Assembly (NCBI GenBank): GCA_937927685.1
Contig: CALBSC010000094.1
Span: 15,526 to 79,525 of the forward strand
DNA length: 64,000 bases
Source of the DNA: an uncultured Burkholderiales bacterium
GTDB taxonomy: Bacteria > Pseudomonadota > Gammaproteobacteria > Burkholderiales > Burkholderiaceae_C
Reading direction: 5' to 3'
The notes beneath the pieces were generated by a model that was given only the letters and a program-made list of their open reading frames with translations, ran no database searches and was not told the DNA's origin. Both the position numbers and the translations under genes were made by a program. Positions 48,067 through 56,667 of this stretch are shown here, in pieces (the stretch's first letter is position 1; every line of letters begins with the position of its first letter).

Positions 48067-49608
48067 ATGAAGAACGAGAATTTGTTTGCTGCGTTGCGTG
48101 CCGCTTTCCCGGCCCGCCTGGATGACATTGCGGTCGAGACCGACAGCGGCTTGTGCTACAGCTGGCGCGACCTGGAACGTGCCAGCGCCATGATGGCCAA
48201 CCTGCTGGAGCAACTGGACATCCCGCCGTCCTCGCGTATCGCGGTGCAGGTGGAGAAATCGGTCGAAGCGATGATCCTGTATCTCGCCACCTTGCGCGCC
48301 GGTCATGTGTTCTTGCCGCTCAACACCGCTTACCAAAGCGCCGAGATTGAATACTTCATTGGCAACGCCGAGCCCGCCGTGGTGGTCTGCACGGGTCGTA
48401 ACTTTGGCTGGGTGAGCACGATTGCCTTCAAGGCCGGTACGCGCCATGTGTTCACGCTCAACGATGACCGCACCGGCAGCTTGCTCGAGCGTGCCGCCAC
48501 CTGCAGCGACCGCCACACGCCTGCCGTGCGACGCGGCAGTGACCTGGCCGCCATCCTCTATACCAGCGGAACCACGGGTCGCAGCAAGGGCGCCATGCTC
48601 ACCCATGACAACCTGCACAGCAACGCCGCCATGCTCAAGGATTACTGGGGCTGGGTGCCGGGCGATGTGCTGGTGCATGCCCTGCCCATCTTCCACGTGC
48701 ATGGTTTGTTTGTCGCCATTCACGGAGCCCTGCTCAATGGCAGCAAGATGCTGTGGCACGCCAAGTTCGACCCCAAGCGGGTGATCGATGATTTGCAGCG
48801 CGCCACGGTCTTCATGGGTGTGCCCACGCTGTATGTGCGCATGTTGGCTGAACCCACCCTCAACAAGACGACTACGCGGAACATGCGCTTGTTCATCGCG
48901 GGTTCCGCGCCACTCCTGATCGAAACCTTCCAGGCCTGGCAGGAACGCACGGGCCACACCATCCTGGAGCGCTACGGCATGAGTGAGACCATCATGCTCA
49001 GCTCCAACCCCTACCGCGCCGATGGCCGGCATGGCGGGCAATCAGAGCGCCGTGGCGGCACGGTGGGCTTTCCCCTGCCGGGCGTGTCGCTTCGGGTGGT
49101 GGATGATGCCGGTGCGCCCTTGCCCGGGGATGAGATTGGCGGCATCCAGGTCAAGGGCCCCAACGTGTTTCCCGGCTACTGGCGCATGCCCGAAAAAACC
49201 GCCGAGGAGTTCACTGCGGATGGTTACTTCAAAACGGGTGACGTGGGCAAGGTGGATGGCCGCGACTACGTCACCATCGTGGGCCGCAGCAAGGACCTGA
49301 TCATCAGCGGCGGCTACAACGTGTACCCGGCCGAGATCGAGGGCTACATCAATGAGATGGCCGGCGTGGCCGAGAGCGCCGTGGTGGGCGTGCCGCACCC
49401 GGACTTCGGCGAAGTGGGGGTGGCCGTGGTGATCCCCAAGCCCGGCGCGCAACTCAGGGCCGACGCGATCATTGGCGAACTCAAGTCCAAGCTGGCGAAT
49501 TTCAAGATTCCCAAGCAGTGCTTCGTGGTGCAAGAGTTGCCGCGCAATGCCATGGGCAAGGTGCAAAAGAATTTGCTGCGCGATCAGCACAAAGGCATGT
49601 TTACCTGA
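48067..49608 (+). CDS. matB: Malonyl-CoA synthetase-like acyl-CoA ligase
   Basis: AMP-forming ligase of 513 residues. The P-loop YTSGTTGRSKGAMLTH near 177-192, YGMSE, the hinge GYFKTGDVGKVDG and the C-terminal Lys in NAMGKVQKNLL are intact. Its N-terminus (NLFAALRAAFPARLDD) and overall length resemble MatB proteins of Burkholderiales, which activate malonate to malonyl-CoA. A malonyl-CoA decarboxylase (MatA) is not in the window, so the product may go to fatty acid or polyketide synthesis or the substrate may be a different acid. ATG 48067 was chosen. It lies between two Bug receptor genes. Confidence 0.82.
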   Translation: MKNENLFAALRAAFPARLDDIAVETDSGLCYSWRDLERASAMMANLLEQLDIPPSSRIAVQVEKSVEAMILYLATLRAGHVFLPLNTAYQSAEIEYFIGNAEPAVVVCTGRNFGWVSTIAFKAGTRHVFTLNDDRTGSLLERAATCSDRHTPAVRRGSDLAAILYTSGTTGRSKGAMLTHDNLHSNAAMLKDYWGWVPGDVLVHALPIFHVHGLFVAIHGALLNGSKMLWHAKFDPKRVIDDLQRATVFMGVPTLYVRMLAEPTLNKTTTRNMRLFIAGSAPLLIETFQAWQERTGHTILERYGMSETIMLSSNPYRADGRHGGQSERRGGTVGFPLPGVSLRVVDDAGAPLPGDEIGGIQVKGPNVFPGYWRMPEKTAEEFTADGYFKTGDVGKVDGRDYVTIVGRSKDLIISGGYNVYPAEIEGYINEMAGVAESAVVGVPHPDFGEVGVAVVIPKPGAQLRADAIIGELKSKLANFKIPKQCFVVQELPRNAMGKVQKNLLRDQHKGMFT

Positions 49609-49620
49609 GAGGACATCATC

Positions 49621-50583
49621 ATGCGCTGGACACGTTGGGTCATCACCTGGGCGCTGTGCAGTGCCCTGCAGGCCATGGCCGCCTGGCCCGAGAAACCGGT
49701 CCGACTGGTGGTGCCCTACCCGCCGGGGGGCACCACCGACATCCTGACCCGCTTGCTGGCGCAAAAGCTGTCCGAGTCCTGGAAACAACCGGTGCTGGTG
49801 GACAACCGGCCTGGCGGGGCCGCCATGATCGGCAGCGACCTCGTGGCCAAAGCGCCAGCGGATGGCTACACCTTGCTGTCCACCGGCGCGGGCCCGCACG
49901 CAATCAACATCAGCCTGTTTCCCAAAATACCCTATGACCCCCTGAAGGACTTCAGCTCGATCTCTCTCTTGTCGGTCAACCCCCTGTTGATGGTGGTGCC
50001 AGCCCAGTTGCCGGTGAATACCGTCGCGGAGTACATCGCCTGGGTCAAGGCCAATCCGTCCCAAGCCAATTACTGCTCGATCGGGGCGGGCTCGCCATCG
50101 CACCTGGCTGCTGAATTGTTCAAATCCATGACGGGGCTGTCGCTCACGCATGTGCCGTACAGCGGGAGTGGCACGGCCCTCATTGCCGCCATCGGCGGTG
50201 TGTGCAGTGTGCTCTTTGACAGCGTGCTGTCCTCGGGTCCGCAGGTGCGCAATGGCAAGCTGAAAGCGCTGGCAACCGGAAACCGTCAGCGACTCAGTTC
50301 CTGGCCGCAAACCCCCGCGATGGATGAATTGCCGGGTTTGCAAGGCTATGAGGCCTTCACCTGGGGGGCCTTGCTGGCACCGGCGGGCACACCTGCCGAG
50401 GCCATCGCGCGCATCCATGCCGATGTCACCCGGATTCTGGCCTTGCCCGAGGTGCGTCAGCGCATTGAGGAACTGGGGGCCATCGCCAGTCCCACCACAC
50501 CGCAGGAACTCGACGCGTTCACGCGTTCTGAAATGCGCAAATGGGCCAAGGTCATCAAAGAGGGCAACATCAAGCCGGATTGA
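49621..50583 (+). CDS. Bug-family solute receptor
   Basis: Periplasmic binding protein of 320 residues of the Bug/TctC family, starting 12 bases after the synthetase stop. The signal peptide is MRWTRWVITWALCSALQAMAAW. Blocks are LVVPYPPGGTTDILTRLLAQ, NRPGGAAMIGSDLVAKAPADGYTL and LTHVPYSGSGTALIAAIGG. It is only moderately similar to the receptor upstream, so the two probably bind different ligands. It is followed by a TauD/TfdA dioxygenase gene. Confidence 0.92.
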   Translation: MRWTRWVITWALCSALQAMAAWPEKPVRLVVPYPPGGTTDILTRLLAQKLSESWKQPVLVDNRPGGAAMIGSDLVAKAPADGYTLLSTGAGPHAINISLFPKIPYDPLKDFSSISLLSVNPLLMVVPAQLPVNTVAEYIAWVKANPSQANYCSIGAGSPSHLAAELFKSMTGLSLTHVPYSGSGTALIAAIGGVCSVLFDSVLSSGPQVRNGKLKALATGNRQRLSSWPQTPAMDELPGLQGYEAFTWGALLAPAGTPAEAIARIHADVTRILALPEVRQRIEELGAIASPTTPQELDAFTRSEMRKWAKVIKEGNIKPD

Positions 50584-50646
50584 CCGGCTGGGTTGCGCAA
50601 GACTTCAGTGCTTGTTTTTCAGTCATCACGCCAAAGGAATTGAGCC

Positions 50647-51522
50647 ATGACGACCATCCGCTTCACCCCCCTGCACGCCACGTTCGCGGCCGAAGTCAGC
50701 CCGATCGATTTGCGGCAGGTGCATGACCGTGAGTCATTGCTGGCGCTTCGGGCCGGCATGGACCAGTACGGGGTGCTGGTCTTTCGCCAGCAAGTCTTCA
50801 CCAATGATGAACAACTGGCGTTCGCCGCCCGGTTTGATGGTCAGTTGCATGCGCAAACCTCCACCGCTGTGATGGTGAAGAACCGTTTCGGCAACGAAGC
50901 CTTGTCGGACATCTCCAACGTGGGGGCGGATGGCGAAGTGCTGCCCCCGGATGACCGCCGCCGCGTGAGTTCATTGGCCAACCGCTTGTGGCACACCGAC
51001 GCCAGTTTTGTGGATCCGGCGGGTCGCTACTCCATGCTCTCGGCTCGGGTGCTCCCCCCCGTGCGCGCCGACACGGAATTTGCCGATATGCGGGCGGCCT
51101 ATGACCGGCTCGACGATGAAACCAAGCGGGTCGTCGAGGGACTGAAGGTCCACCATTCCATAGCGTACTCGCGGGAGGTGCTGGGCTTTGAGTTTTCGCC
51201 CGAGGAGCGGGAACGACTCAAGGGGGTCATTCAACCGCTGGTGCGCGATTTCCCGACCACCGGCCGTAGATCCTTGTACCTGGCCTCGCATGCGGCCAGC
51301 ATCGTGGACTGGCCATTGGCCGAAGGGCGCTTGTTCTTGCGGGACTTGACCGAGCACGCCACCCAACCTGGTCTGGTCTATCAGCACGAGTGGCAGCCCC
51401 ATGACTTTGTGATCTGGGACAACCGCACCACCATGCACCGCGCGCGCCCCTTTGATGACAAACGCTACCGCCGGGAACTGAGGCGTACCACCACGCTCGA
51501 TATTCCGTTCATGCCGGGGTGA
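50647..51522 (+). CDS. TauD/TfdA-family 2-oxoglutarate-dependent dioxygenase
   Basis: Cytosolic Fe(II)/2-oxoglutarate oxygenase of 291 residues. The iron site is His116-x-Asp118 (WHTDASF) and His264 (MHRARPFD), and Arg residues in RRELRRTT after the distal His bind 2-oxoglutarate. Related enzymes release sulfite from taurine or glycolate-type fragments from 2,4-D; the closest by layout is TfdA-like (SdpA, RdpA, alkylsulfatase). Its neighbours suggest the product joins the malonate-type acid pathway, by inference. It starts 63 bp after the Bug gene. Confidence 0.9.
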   Translation: MTTIRFTPLHATFAAEVSPIDLRQVHDRESLLALRAGMDQYGVLVFRQQVFTNDEQLAFAARFDGQLHAQTSTAVMVKNRFGNEALSDISNVGADGEVLPPDDRRRVSSLANRLWHTDASFVDPAGRYSMLSARVLPPVRADTEFADMRAAYDRLDDETKRVVEGLKVHHSIAYSREVLGFEFSPEERERLKGVIQPLVRDFPTTGRRSLYLASHAASIVDWPLAEGRLFLRDLTEHATQPGLVYQHEWQPHDFVIWDNRTTMHRARPFDDKRYRRELRRTTTLDIPFMPG

Positions 51523-51584
51523 GGGTGATCGGGCTGCCTGGCGCCAACGGATGCCCTCATGGGATGAGCATCGTGTTCACGGTT

Positions 51585-51645
51585 GATTTGAGCGTGATTT
51601 GACCGTGATTTGACCGAAGTCTTCATCACCATCCTGGCGTGATGA
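51585..51645. repeat. Three 11-bp direct repeats and a small dyad ahead of the cytochrome c gene
   Basis: GATTTGASCGW occurs three times in tandem at 51585-51595, 51596-51606 and 51607-51617 (GATTTGAGCGT, GATTTGACCGT, GATTTGACCGA). Just after it, TCATCAC (51623-51629) and GTGATGA (51639-51645) form an inverted repeat with a 9-base spacer. The set lies in a 266-bp non-coding gap, 140-200 bases before the cytochrome start, and may be a binding array. Confidence 0.6.
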
Positions 51646-51788
51646 GGGATCAGCAGCGCCCCCCTGCACAACTTCCCTTTAGGGTAGGATTCTGAGGACT
51701 GCAGACGGGGGCTTTTTCTGGCGAGCAGCCGCTGTCCTGAAGCACAGTTTTCCCTTATCACACCGCCGAGTTCCGAAAAGAGACTGCC

Positions 51789-52169
51789 ATGAGTTTTGTC
51801 CAATGCATCGTCGCCGCCACCCTGGTTGTTGTCGGATCGTCAGCCATGGCCTCCGGCGAAGAGACCTATCAAACGGTCTGTGCCAACTGCCATTCCAAAG
51901 GGGTGGCCAACTCGCCCCAGTTGGGAGATTCATCCAAGTGGGCGCCCCTGATTGCAGAAGGGCAAGTTGTCCTCACCGCCCATGGCTATGTGGGGGTGCG
52001 GGCCATGCCGCCCAAAGGGGGCAAACCTGATTTGACGGTGCAAGGCTTTTCCGAGGCCCTGAACTACATGGTGAACAAGTCAGGGGGCAACTGGAAAACC
52101 CCCAACGGCAAGATATTGAAAGACATTGAAGCGGAAATCACGAGGCGGCAAAAAGGCGAGAAGCATTGA
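51789..52169 (+). CDS. Periplasmic cytochrome c, c5-like
   Basis: Electron carrier of 126 residues. A signal peptide (MSFVQCIVAATLVVVGSSAMA) leads to a mature protein with heme site CANCH (Cys31, Cys34, His35) and Met73 in VRAMPPKGG as the expected axial ligand. KGVANSPQLGD after the heme site is typical of the cytochrome c5/c555 family. The stop TGA shares its last base with the start of the cupredoxin fusion gene (52169), so the two are translationally coupled. AAGAGACTGCC precedes the ATG; no strong ribosome site. Confidence 0.93.
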   Translation: MSFVQCIVAATLVVVGSSAMASGEETYQTVCANCHSKGVANSPQLGDSSKWAPLIAEGQVVLTAHGYVGVRAMPPKGGKPDLTVQGFSEALNYMVNKSGGNWKTPNGKILKDIEAEITRRQKGEKH

Positions 52170-53149
52170 TGTCGCGCTCTGCCATGACTTTTGCCTTTCA
52201 GCATCACCATGCTGCCATGCTGCTCAAGTACAGCGGCATCAGTTTCATTTCAGGCGCGGTGAACCATGGCTTTTTCAGTGGCGAACGCTCGCTCTGGACG
52301 GCGGCTCTCGGGATGGCGTTGTTTTTGACGGGTGCGCTGCTGGAGCACCGACTGAATGACCGTGATGCCCTGCCTGAATCATCCGGTGTGGTGCGCACGT
52401 TGGTCATGGGCGCGCTGTTGTCCATCGGCCTGGGGTTTTTCACCGGGGGGTTGCAGCATTTTCCGGACTCGCCGGCCCGCAGTGCATGGGTCGTTCCCTT
52501 GGGCTTTTTTGTTTCCGTGTTGGCGCTGGCGCTCAGCAGTCGCCATGTCTGGCGCAACAGTACCCGCGCTTACATCGTGGTGGCGGGCGTCCTGGTGAGT
52601 GCCGGTAGCCTGGGCGCCTGGCAGTGGCTGTTGCATCACCCCGAATGGACCAGCCGCGTGGCGGGACACGCCCACTCACATGACGAACCCGACGCCGAGG
52701 CATCGGCTGGACTGAGCGCATGGGTGGTCACCCGAGGCGTGGTGATCCGCATGGATGACCAGATGCGCTTCACACCGGATCGGGTGGAGGTGCAAGCAGG
52801 CGACATCGTTCGCTTCACGGTCCACAACGATGGCCGGGCGGCGCATGAAATGGTGCTGGGTGATGAAGCCGACATCCAGTCCCACGCCAAAGCCATGCAG
52901 CAAGGGGCCGGGCATGCTGAGGGACAGGGGCACGCAGCGGGCGCGGCCCTGGCGTTGGCCCCTGGTCAGAGTGGGGAGCTGGTGGTGAAGTTCGATCAGG
53001 CCCGCACCTTGCAAATGGCCTGCCTGATTCCTGGTCACTATGAAGCCGGTATGCGTGGCACGATCAGGGTGAAGGACAGCCCGGCAAAAGGGGTGACGCC
53101 CACTGAAAAATCGGCTGAGTCGCACGACCACAGCCAGCACAAGCACTGA
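52169..53149 (+). CDS. Membrane protein with C-terminal cupredoxin (type 1 copper) domain
   Basis: A 326-residue protein combining a membrane part and a copper domain. Residues 11-13 are HHH; four hydrophobic segments lie near 43-60, 74-95, 106-123 and 134-155. A His-rich loop (GHAHSHDEPDAE, 166-177) leads into a cupredoxin from about 183 to 302. The type 1 copper ligands are His226 (AAHEMVL), Cys285, His290 and Met295 (CLIPGHYEAGM). The extreme C-terminus is HDHSQHKH. The N-terminal region belongs to no family I recognise. It is coupled to a cytochrome c gene, so electron transfer or copper handling is likely. Confidence 0.85.
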   Translation: MSRSAMTFAFQHHHAAMLLKYSGISFISGAVNHGFFSGERSLWTAALGMALFLTGALLEHRLNDRDALPESSGVVRTLVMGALLSIGLGFFTGGLQHFPDSPARSAWVVPLGFFVSVLALALSSRHVWRNSTRAYIVVAGVLVSAGSLGAWQWLLHHPEWTSRVAGHAHSHDEPDAEASAGLSAWVVTRGVVIRMDDQMRFTPDRVEVQAGDIVRFTVHNDGRAAHEMVLGDEADIQSHAKAMQQGAGHAEGQGHAAGAALALAPGQSGELVVKFDQARTLQMACLIPGHYEAGMRGTIRVKDSPAKGVTPTEKSAESHDHSQHKH

Positions 53150-53156
53150 CGGGGGC

Positions 53157-54236
53157 TCAGCGTCCCAGCTGTTCCTTCACTGCCTGCCCCAAGCCAATCA
53201 CCGCCATCGCGTAATAACTGCTCCAGTTGTAACGCGTCACCACATAAAAATTCTCGGTGCCGGCCACGTAGCTGTTGGGTGCGTCGCCGTTTTGCAATTC
53301 CACCAGGGCATAGGGACCGGGATGCTGTTGCGCCGATTCAGGCAGCTGCACGCCCTTGGACTGCATCGCCTCCAGGCTGAAGCTGGGCAGAATGTCGGGC
53401 GCGAGCAAGGTCTCCAGGTCCTGTTCGCTGGCTTGCAGCTGAATGGCGTGGTGGGTCGGCAAGCCGGTCTTCCATCCAAACGCCTTGAAGTAGTTGGCCA
53501 CCGAGCCGATGGCGTCCACCGGGTTGTTGATCAGGTCGATCTGCCCATCACCATCAAAATCCACCGCAAAGCGGGCCCAGCTGGACGGCATGAACTGTGG
53601 CCAGCCCATGGCGCCTGCATAGCTGCCACGCCAGGAGCGCTTGGGGTGCCGTTTGAGTTGCACCAGGAAATGCCCCAGCTCGGCGCGGAAAAAGTCGCGC
53701 CGCTCGTTCGCGCGGGGGTGTTCGGCGGGAAAGTCCAGGCTCAGCGTGGCCAGGGCATCGAGGACGCGGTAGTTGCCCATGTGACGCCCATAGTAGGTTT
53801 CCACGCCAATGATGCCCACCAGCATTTCAGCGGGCACACCATAGCGCGACTCTGCGCGTGACAGCGCCTGCCGGTGCTCCCGCCAGAATGCCACACCGGC
53901 CTCAATGCGTCGCGGTTCGATGAACCGGTCGCGGTAGGCTGCCCAGTTTTTGCGTTGTCCTGATGGCGGGGGCAGCATCAAGCGCGGAATGGCTTGGACC
54001 TGATGGGCCTGCGCCAGTTGCTGTCGCACCCAGGCTTTGGGCAGCGCGTGCTGCGCGGCCAGCTGATCGGCCAGTTCCCGCACATCGCTGCGCTGGCCAT
54101 ACACGGGACCGCTGGGCGACGCCTCGCGACGAGGGGCTGTCTTGCCGGCATGTGCATCGGGGAGGACCAGGGTCAGACCCGTGAGCAGGGCCAGGGCGAC
54201 GGCCATGCGGCCAAGAGAGGGGTCAGATAAATTCAC
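53157..54236 (-). CDS. mltB: Lytic murein transglycosylase B
   Basis: Cleaves peptidoglycan glycan strands in the periplasm, forming 1,6-anhydro ends; 359 residues. It has a signal peptide (about 1-30, ending DAHA); there is no lipobox, so it is soluble or peptidoglycan-bound, unlike E. coli MltB. Catalytic Glu146 lies in GVETYYGRHMG, and GAMGWPQFMPSSW with FDGDGQIDL is the characteristic SLT_2 core. The family usual length is 340-360. It is convergent with the cupredoxin gene, 7 bp apart, and divergent from the histone-deacetylase-like gene. Confidence 0.93.
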   Translation of the reverse strand: MNLSDPSLGRMAVALALLTGLTLVLPDAHAGKTAPRREASPSGPVYGQRSDVRELADQLAAQHALPKAWVRQQLAQAHQVQAIPRLMLPPPSGQRKNWAAYRDRFIEPRRIEAGVAFWREHRQALSRAESRYGVPAEMLVGIIGVETYYGRHMGNYRVLDALATLSLDFPAEHPRANERRDFFRAELGHFLVQLKRHPKRSWRGSYAGAMGWPQFMPSSWARFAVDFDGDGQIDLINNPVDAIGSVANYFKAFGWKTGLPTHHAIQLQASEQDLETLLAPDILPSFSLEAMQSKGVQLPESAQQHPGPYALVELQNGDAPNSYVAGTENFYVVTRYNWSSYYAMAVIGLGQAVKEQLGR

Positions 54237-54312
54237 GGCCTTTGCATGATATCAAGGCTGATGCAGGCAACGGGCGCATCGGGCCACGGCTGCGTGGTAA
54301 GCTAAAAAAACC

Positions 54313-55266
54313 ATGTACAAGACCGGTTTTTACACGCACCCCGATTGCTGGCGTCATGACATGGGGCATGGCCATCCGGAGTGTCCGCAGCGCCTGGATG
54401 CCATCCGGGACCGCTTGCTGGTGTCCGGTGTGAGCCTGGGGCTCACCGAGATCGAGGCCCCCGAGGCATCGCTGTCCGATGTCGAACTGGCGCATGACCG
54501 TCTGCACGTGGCAGCCCTGCGCGGCATGACCGATCGTTTGCGCGACGAGTTGAAAGCGGGCGGCCCCGAACATGCCGCCATTGACCCGGACACCCTGATC
54601 AATGCCCACACCTGGGATGCCGCCTTGCACGCTGCCGGCGCCGCCGTGGCGGCCACCGACGCGGTGATGGCCGGGGAACTGCGCAATGCCTTTTGCGCGG
54701 TGCGTCCACCCGGGCATCATGCGTCGCGAGCCACGGCCTCCGGATTTTGTTTTTTCAACAATGTGGCAATTGCCGTCAAGCATGCGTTGGAACGTCATGG
54801 CTTGCAACGGGTGGCCGTGGTGGATTTCGACGTGCACCATGGCAACGGCACGGAGGACATCCTGGCCGGTGACGACCGTGTTTTGATGGTGGGTTTCTTC
54901 CAGCATCCGTTCTATCCCTACTCGGGTACCGAGAACCCCGCATCCAACATGCTGAACATGCCGGTACCTGCCTACACCCGTGGCATGGACATCCGCGGGT
55001 TGGTGGACGAGGTCTGGATGCCGCGTCTGCAAGCGCACCGACCCGAAATGATTTTCATCAGCGCAGGTTTCGACGCGCACCGTGAGGACGACATGGGGCA
55101 ACTGGGCCTGGTCGAGAGCGACTATGCTTGGATCACGCAGCGGATGGTCGAACTGGCCGATCGTCACGCGCAGGGGCGCATCGTGTCCTGCCTCGAGGGG
55201 GGCTACGCGCTCAGCGCCCTGGGTCGTAGCGTCGAGGCGCATCTGCGCGTGCTGGCCGACCTGTGA
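54313..55266 (+). CDS. Histone-deacetylase-superfamily deacetylase
   Basis: Zinc-dependent amide hydrolase of 317 residues, related to acetoin utilisation protein AcuC, acetylpolyamine amidohydrolase and histone deacetylases. The paired His (His135, His136 in RPPGHHASR), zinc ligands Asp173 and His175 (VDFDVHHGNG) and Asp254 (SAGFDAH), and Tyr298 (LEGGYAL) are all in place. The substrate in bacteria is usually an acetylated protein lysine or polyamine. Acs in the same window is a protein of the sort regulated by lysine acetylation, but no direct link is implied. An MscS gene follows 59 bp later. Confidence 0.93.
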   Translation: MYKTGFYTHPDCWRHDMGHGHPECPQRLDAIRDRLLVSGVSLGLTEIEAPEASLSDVELAHDRLHVAALRGMTDRLRDELKAGGPEHAAIDPDTLINAHTWDAALHAAGAAVAATDAVMAGELRNAFCAVRPPGHHASRATASGFCFFNNVAIAVKHALERHGLQRVAVVDFDVHHGNGTEDILAGDDRVLMVGFFQHPFYPYSGTENPASNMLNMPVPAYTRGMDIRGLVDEVWMPRLQAHRPEMIFISAGFDAHREDDMGQLGLVESDYAWITQRMVELADRHAQGRIVSCLEGGYALSALGRSVEAHLRVLADL

Positions 55267-55325
55267 CGCCTGCCACCGCCCGTGTGCTGATTGCCGCGTT
55301 GTTTGTGTCCTGAGGGAGAGCCACC

Positions 55326-56582
55326 TTGAATGACTTGATGCAGTTGATGGACGACCTTCGACATCCGGGGGTGGTGCTGGAATGGTCGTTCTTGCTGGGC
55401 AGTCTGTTGCTGGCCTGGTTGATCGCCCGCGCACTGCAACGCCGTGTTCCTGACCGCTCATCGGTCTGGCTGGGTGAGCGGCCGTTGCAGGGGCTGCTGT
55501 TTCCGGTCTGCGCCTTGTCCCTGGTGTACCTGTCACGCGTGGTGCTGGCGCAGCAGCACCTGCCCGTGGCGGTGCTGCGCCTCGCGTTGCCCATGCTGGT
55601 GTCGCTGGTGGCCATCCGCTTCATGGCTCGCGTGCTCACCGTGGCGTTCCCGGCCTCCTCGCTGGTCACGCTGATCGAACGCTTTGTGTCCTGGGTCGCA
55701 TGGCTGGGGGCCGTGCTGTGGATCGCGGGTTGGCTGCCGATGGTGCTCACCGAACTGGAGTCCATCCACCTCCATTTCGGCAAATCGCACCTGGATATGC
55801 GCACCCTGCTGGAAGGCGTGGTCTCCTCGCTGCTGGTGCTGGTGGGCACCTTGTGGTTGTCTTCCACCATCGAGCACCGGTTGCTCACGCAAGCGGTGCA
55901 GGACCTCTCCATGCGCAAGGTGGCTGGCAATGCCTTGCGCGCCGTGCTGCTTCTGGTGGGCTTGTTGCTATCGCTGTCAGCGGTGGGGGTGGACCTGACT
56001 GCGTTGTCCGTGTTGGGGGGGGCCATCGGCGTGGGCCTGGGCTTTGGCCTGCAAAAACTCGCGGCCAACTATGTCAGCGGTTTTGTGATTTTGCTCGAGC
56101 GTTCATTGCGCATTGGCGACCATGTGAAGGTCGATGGCTTTGAGGGCAAGGTGACCGACATCAAAACCCGCTACACCCTGATCCGGGCGGTCAACGGACG
56201 CGAGTCCATCGTGCCCAACGAACTGCTCATGTCGCAACGCGTCGAGAATTTGTCGCTGGCCGACCCCAGCATCCTGCTGACCTGCCAGGTGACCGTGGCC
56301 TATGGCAACGAGGTGCCCCGGGTGCAGCAGTTGCTGGTGGAGGCGGCCTTGTCGTGCCCCCGTGTGTTGCCAGAGCCCGGGCCGGCTGCACACTTGATGC
56401 AGTTGGGTCAGGACGGTCTGGAGTTCACGCTGGCGTTCTGGATACGGGACCCGGACAACGGTCAAACCAATGTCCGCTCCAGCGTCAACATCGCTGTTCT
56501 CCACGCCTTGCGCCAGGCCGGTATCGAAGTGCCTTACCCCAGCAGCAAGCAGTCGCTCGATCGGGTGCCCCAAGTGCCGTGA
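55326..56582 (+). CDS. Mechanosensitive channel of the MscS family
   Basis: Inner-membrane protein of 418 residues. Several helices in the first 200 residues precede the MscS core: VLGGAIGVGLGFGLQKLAANYVSGFVILLERSLRIGD is the pore-lining helix and beta-domain start. The last 150 residues form the cytoplasmic vestibule. The start is TTG 55326: GAGGGAGA lies 7-14 bases before it, whereas the first in-frame ATG (55338) is 19 bases from the site. Longer than E. coli MscS (286), with extra N-terminal helices, as in MscK/YnaI-type proteins. Confidence 0.9.
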   Translation: MNDLMQLMDDLRHPGVVLEWSFLLGSLLLAWLIARALQRRVPDRSSVWLGERPLQGLLFPVCALSLVYLSRVVLAQQHLPVAVLRLALPMLVSLVAIRFMARVLTVAFPASSLVTLIERFVSWVAWLGAVLWIAGWLPMVLTELESIHLHFGKSHLDMRTLLEGVVSSLLVLVGTLWLSSTIEHRLLTQAVQDLSMRKVAGNALRAVLLLVGLLLSLSAVGVDLTALSVLGGAIGVGLGFGLQKLAANYVSGFVILLERSLRIGDHVKVDGFEGKVTDIKTRYTLIRAVNGRESIVPNELLMSQRVENLSLADPSILLTCQVTVAYGNEVPRVQQLLVEAALSCPRVLPEPGPAAHLMQLGQDGLEFTLAFWIRDPDNGQTNVRSSVNIAVLHALRQAGIEVPYPSSKQSLDRVPQVP

Positions 56583-56667
56583 GCCGGGCCGACTGAACGC
56601 CGAGCACTGACGGCCTGCAGCGGACCGATCGGCCCCTCAGTTCGGTGCCTCAGTTCACGGCGACAGT

